This document shows, in pieces, positions 62,362 to 64,000 of a DNA stretch of 64,000 bases. The notes beneath the pieces are model-generated. The model saw nothing but the letters and a program-made list of their open reading frames with translations. It did no database searches and was not told the origin of the DNA. The number at the start of each line of letters is the position of its first letter. Position 1 is the first letter of the stretch. The position numbers were made by a program, and so were the translations under genes. Origin of the DNA: Cylicocyclus nassatus (taxonomy: Eukaryota; Nematoda; Chromadorea; Rhabditida; Strongylidae); the NCBI GenBank assembly GCA_958299035.1, contig CATQJL010000305.1, positions 65,243,618 to 65,307,617 of the forward strand. The letters are read 5' to 3'.

Positions 62362-63094
62362 TGCCGCACTGACTGCAGCAGACTGCAGCAGACCGCACCG
62401 ACCGCAACGGCCGCAGCATGTTTGCGTAGGAAGGAAGAGCGACTGCGAGCAAAGTGGGCAAGCAAAGTAGAAAATTTTCCGTTATTTACATTGAAGGAAA
62501 TCCTTTTTCACTTTTTTGGCAATCAGTTGATAAATCTGATCTTGATACATTCCATATCAATTCAAGAGAAACATAAGTATTATTGAAACATGCAGACCTA
62601 GATATTTAGTGGAAGTAACGAAAATGAATAAATTTTAGCAATGAGTCACAACTAAAGTACTCAACACTATTAGTCGCAAGGTGTTAAACAAATTAATAGC
62701 CAGAGGAAAGATAAGAGGCATTCTGGTTGCCTCTTTCGGTCGCGTTGGCTATGTACTATAGCTAAGATCAGCGCCGGATTCCGACGGATAATGGTTTCCA
62801 GCGAGAGACAAAACAGTCATATGCAATAATAGGAGGCATCAGAGCAAATACGAACATAGTAAAGAAAAACAATTGCCAAAGTTCGATTAAGAAGAGTGAA
62901 TTAGAACTTATGATCTTCTAGGCGTAAGTCACGGCGTTTTGACGTAATCACAGTTGCTTTCTCTTTTACGAAAGAATGCAGCGACCGGTGCGGCCACTCG
63001 TGCTGTCAGCTGCAGTCCACTGCAGTCAGCTGCAGTCAGTACGGTCTGTTGTCTGCTGCGGTCAGTGCTGACTGCTGCAGTCATTGCGGCAGTA
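62362..63094. mobile_element. Inverted-repeat element with CTGCAG-rich ends, about 730 bp
   Basis: The left end reads ATGCCGCACTGACTGCAGCA and the right end TGCTGCAGTCATTGCGGCAT-like sequence. Both ends carry variable strings of CTGCAG/GACCGCA words (62362-62420, 62975-63094), and CTTACGAAAGAA-like subterminal words are mirrored. The target duplication was not resolved. The centre has no gene. Confidence 0.55.
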
Positions 63095-63099
63095 TGAAA

Positions 63100-64000
63100 A
63101 ACCCTAAGTCGCGCAATGTTCTCAGACAATTCACCGGAACTTCCGCAGGAAAAGCAGGGTTTTGTAGCGATTCCGCTGCACTTTTTTAACCATTGGGAAA
63201 GTGCAAGCTCCAAAATGCGGAGTTTCCGCAGGGAATTGACGTCAGAGCAAGCATAAACCGAAACCGTAGCACTTCCCATAAAGCGCTGCGAAAATGCAAT
63301 GAGGCTCGTAAGGTTTTTGCGGCACTTTGAGCTGCCAGCATTTCCGCAGGATTTTGAGGGCGCATGTACTTGCTATTGCGAAATAGCAAACGCATATTCA
63401 GCAATTAACAGCGCATAGCTCATTGCTCCTTTCTTCTCTACTAATTCGCTTCTGTTTCTCTTCTTTTCTTCTCTTTTTTCTTTGTTTCTTCATTGTTGGC
63501 GCAAGAAAGCCTATACTTTTTTCTGAGTATTCTTGTAATCATCGGTGCAGTTATGTGAACAATCATCACCAAGTTGCTGGAGTGGAAAAGGACTCAATGG
63601 AGGGACTTCATGCAAGCACAACGCTCTTGTTCAGGTATGTCCAATTTCTTTACTTGTTCTTGCTTTGATCAAAACAATACACAAATATTTTGAAACTATT
63701 GCTTTGTAGAAAATATATGATGAGATTAGTATTGATTACTATTGCTATTGATTAATATCGAGATTATTATCTGGTGAGCGGCTACACGCCTATAAACCCG
63801 AAAAATTTTTGTCCCTCGCTCCCCCTCTCCCGCTTGAAAAAAAATCACAAATTTCACTCGCAAATACTTCCCATATCTTCATCTGCACAGGTTTATTTTT
63901 ATCTGAGAGAGGAATTCATGCTTCTTCTATTATCACTTGCAGTACCTTTCAAACGTAAGCAAGCTTTGGAGATAGAAACTGGAGAATTCTCCATTTTCAA
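63100..64000. other. Unassigned right edge of the window
   Basis: A plus-strand frame at 63423-63668 has a hydrophobic start (LLIRFCFSSFLLFFLCFFIV) that could be a signal peptide, followed by HASTTLLF and a GTATGT-like donor. No downstream exon can be confirmed before the window ends, so I do not call a gene. Confidence 0.25.

Overview
The window looks like a piece of an AT-rich, repeat-laden nematode nuclear genome. The reasons are short phase-consistent GT-AG introns ending in TTTCAG-type acceptors, a nematode-style multi-exon UDP-glycosyltransferase, CR1-like LINEs, Helitrons and mariner/Tc1 fold-backs, and a eukaryotic selenocysteine tRNA. A clade V (strongylid/hookworm-like) parasite is my best guess, but the species is inference.

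Layout. (1) About 1-38,200 is a tandem segmental duplication in three units, each opening with an identical tRNA-Sec gene on the minus strand (59-146, 23525-23612, 35295-35382). Units 1 and 2 then carry, on the plus strand, relics of a Snail-like zinc-finger gene followed by an 11-exon gene for an RS-rich protein. Exon phases and coding length add up exactly: unit 2 encodes an apparently intact 405-residue protein (27858-31282), while unit 1 (6207-14334) has lost one base in exon 6. Unit 3 is truncated at about 38.2 kb, before those genes. Units 1 and 2 differ in length (about 23.5 and 11.8 kb) mostly because unit 1 was invaded after duplication by a hAT element, piggyBac-like and TAA-target MITEs, a mariner derivative, a Helitron with a 208-bp (TG)n tract and a 4.2-kb CR1-like LINE. 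The paired unit supplies the empty site for several of these. (2) About 38.4-43 kb is intergenic, with back-to-back palindromic piggyBac-like MITEs, a TAA-target MITE and one unexplained 199-codon ORF. (3) 43198-48426 is a 12-exon UDP-glycosyltransferase gene whose frame closes exactly at 490 residues but whose linker region is atypically short. (4) 48.7-57 kb is packed with fold-back elements, including a nested fold-back inside a fold-back (53.4-56.7 kb). (5) 58.3-62 kb is a decayed plus-strand copy of the same CR1-like LINE family, followed by a CTGCAG-rich inverted repeat and otherwise unassigned DNA.

The most unusual features are the triplicated, sequence-identical tRNA-Sec genes with strictly spaced upstream promoter elements (a TATA-like box at -27 to -31 and a 16-bp PSE-like block at -47 to -62), and the dated series of transposon insertions that the tandem units make readable.
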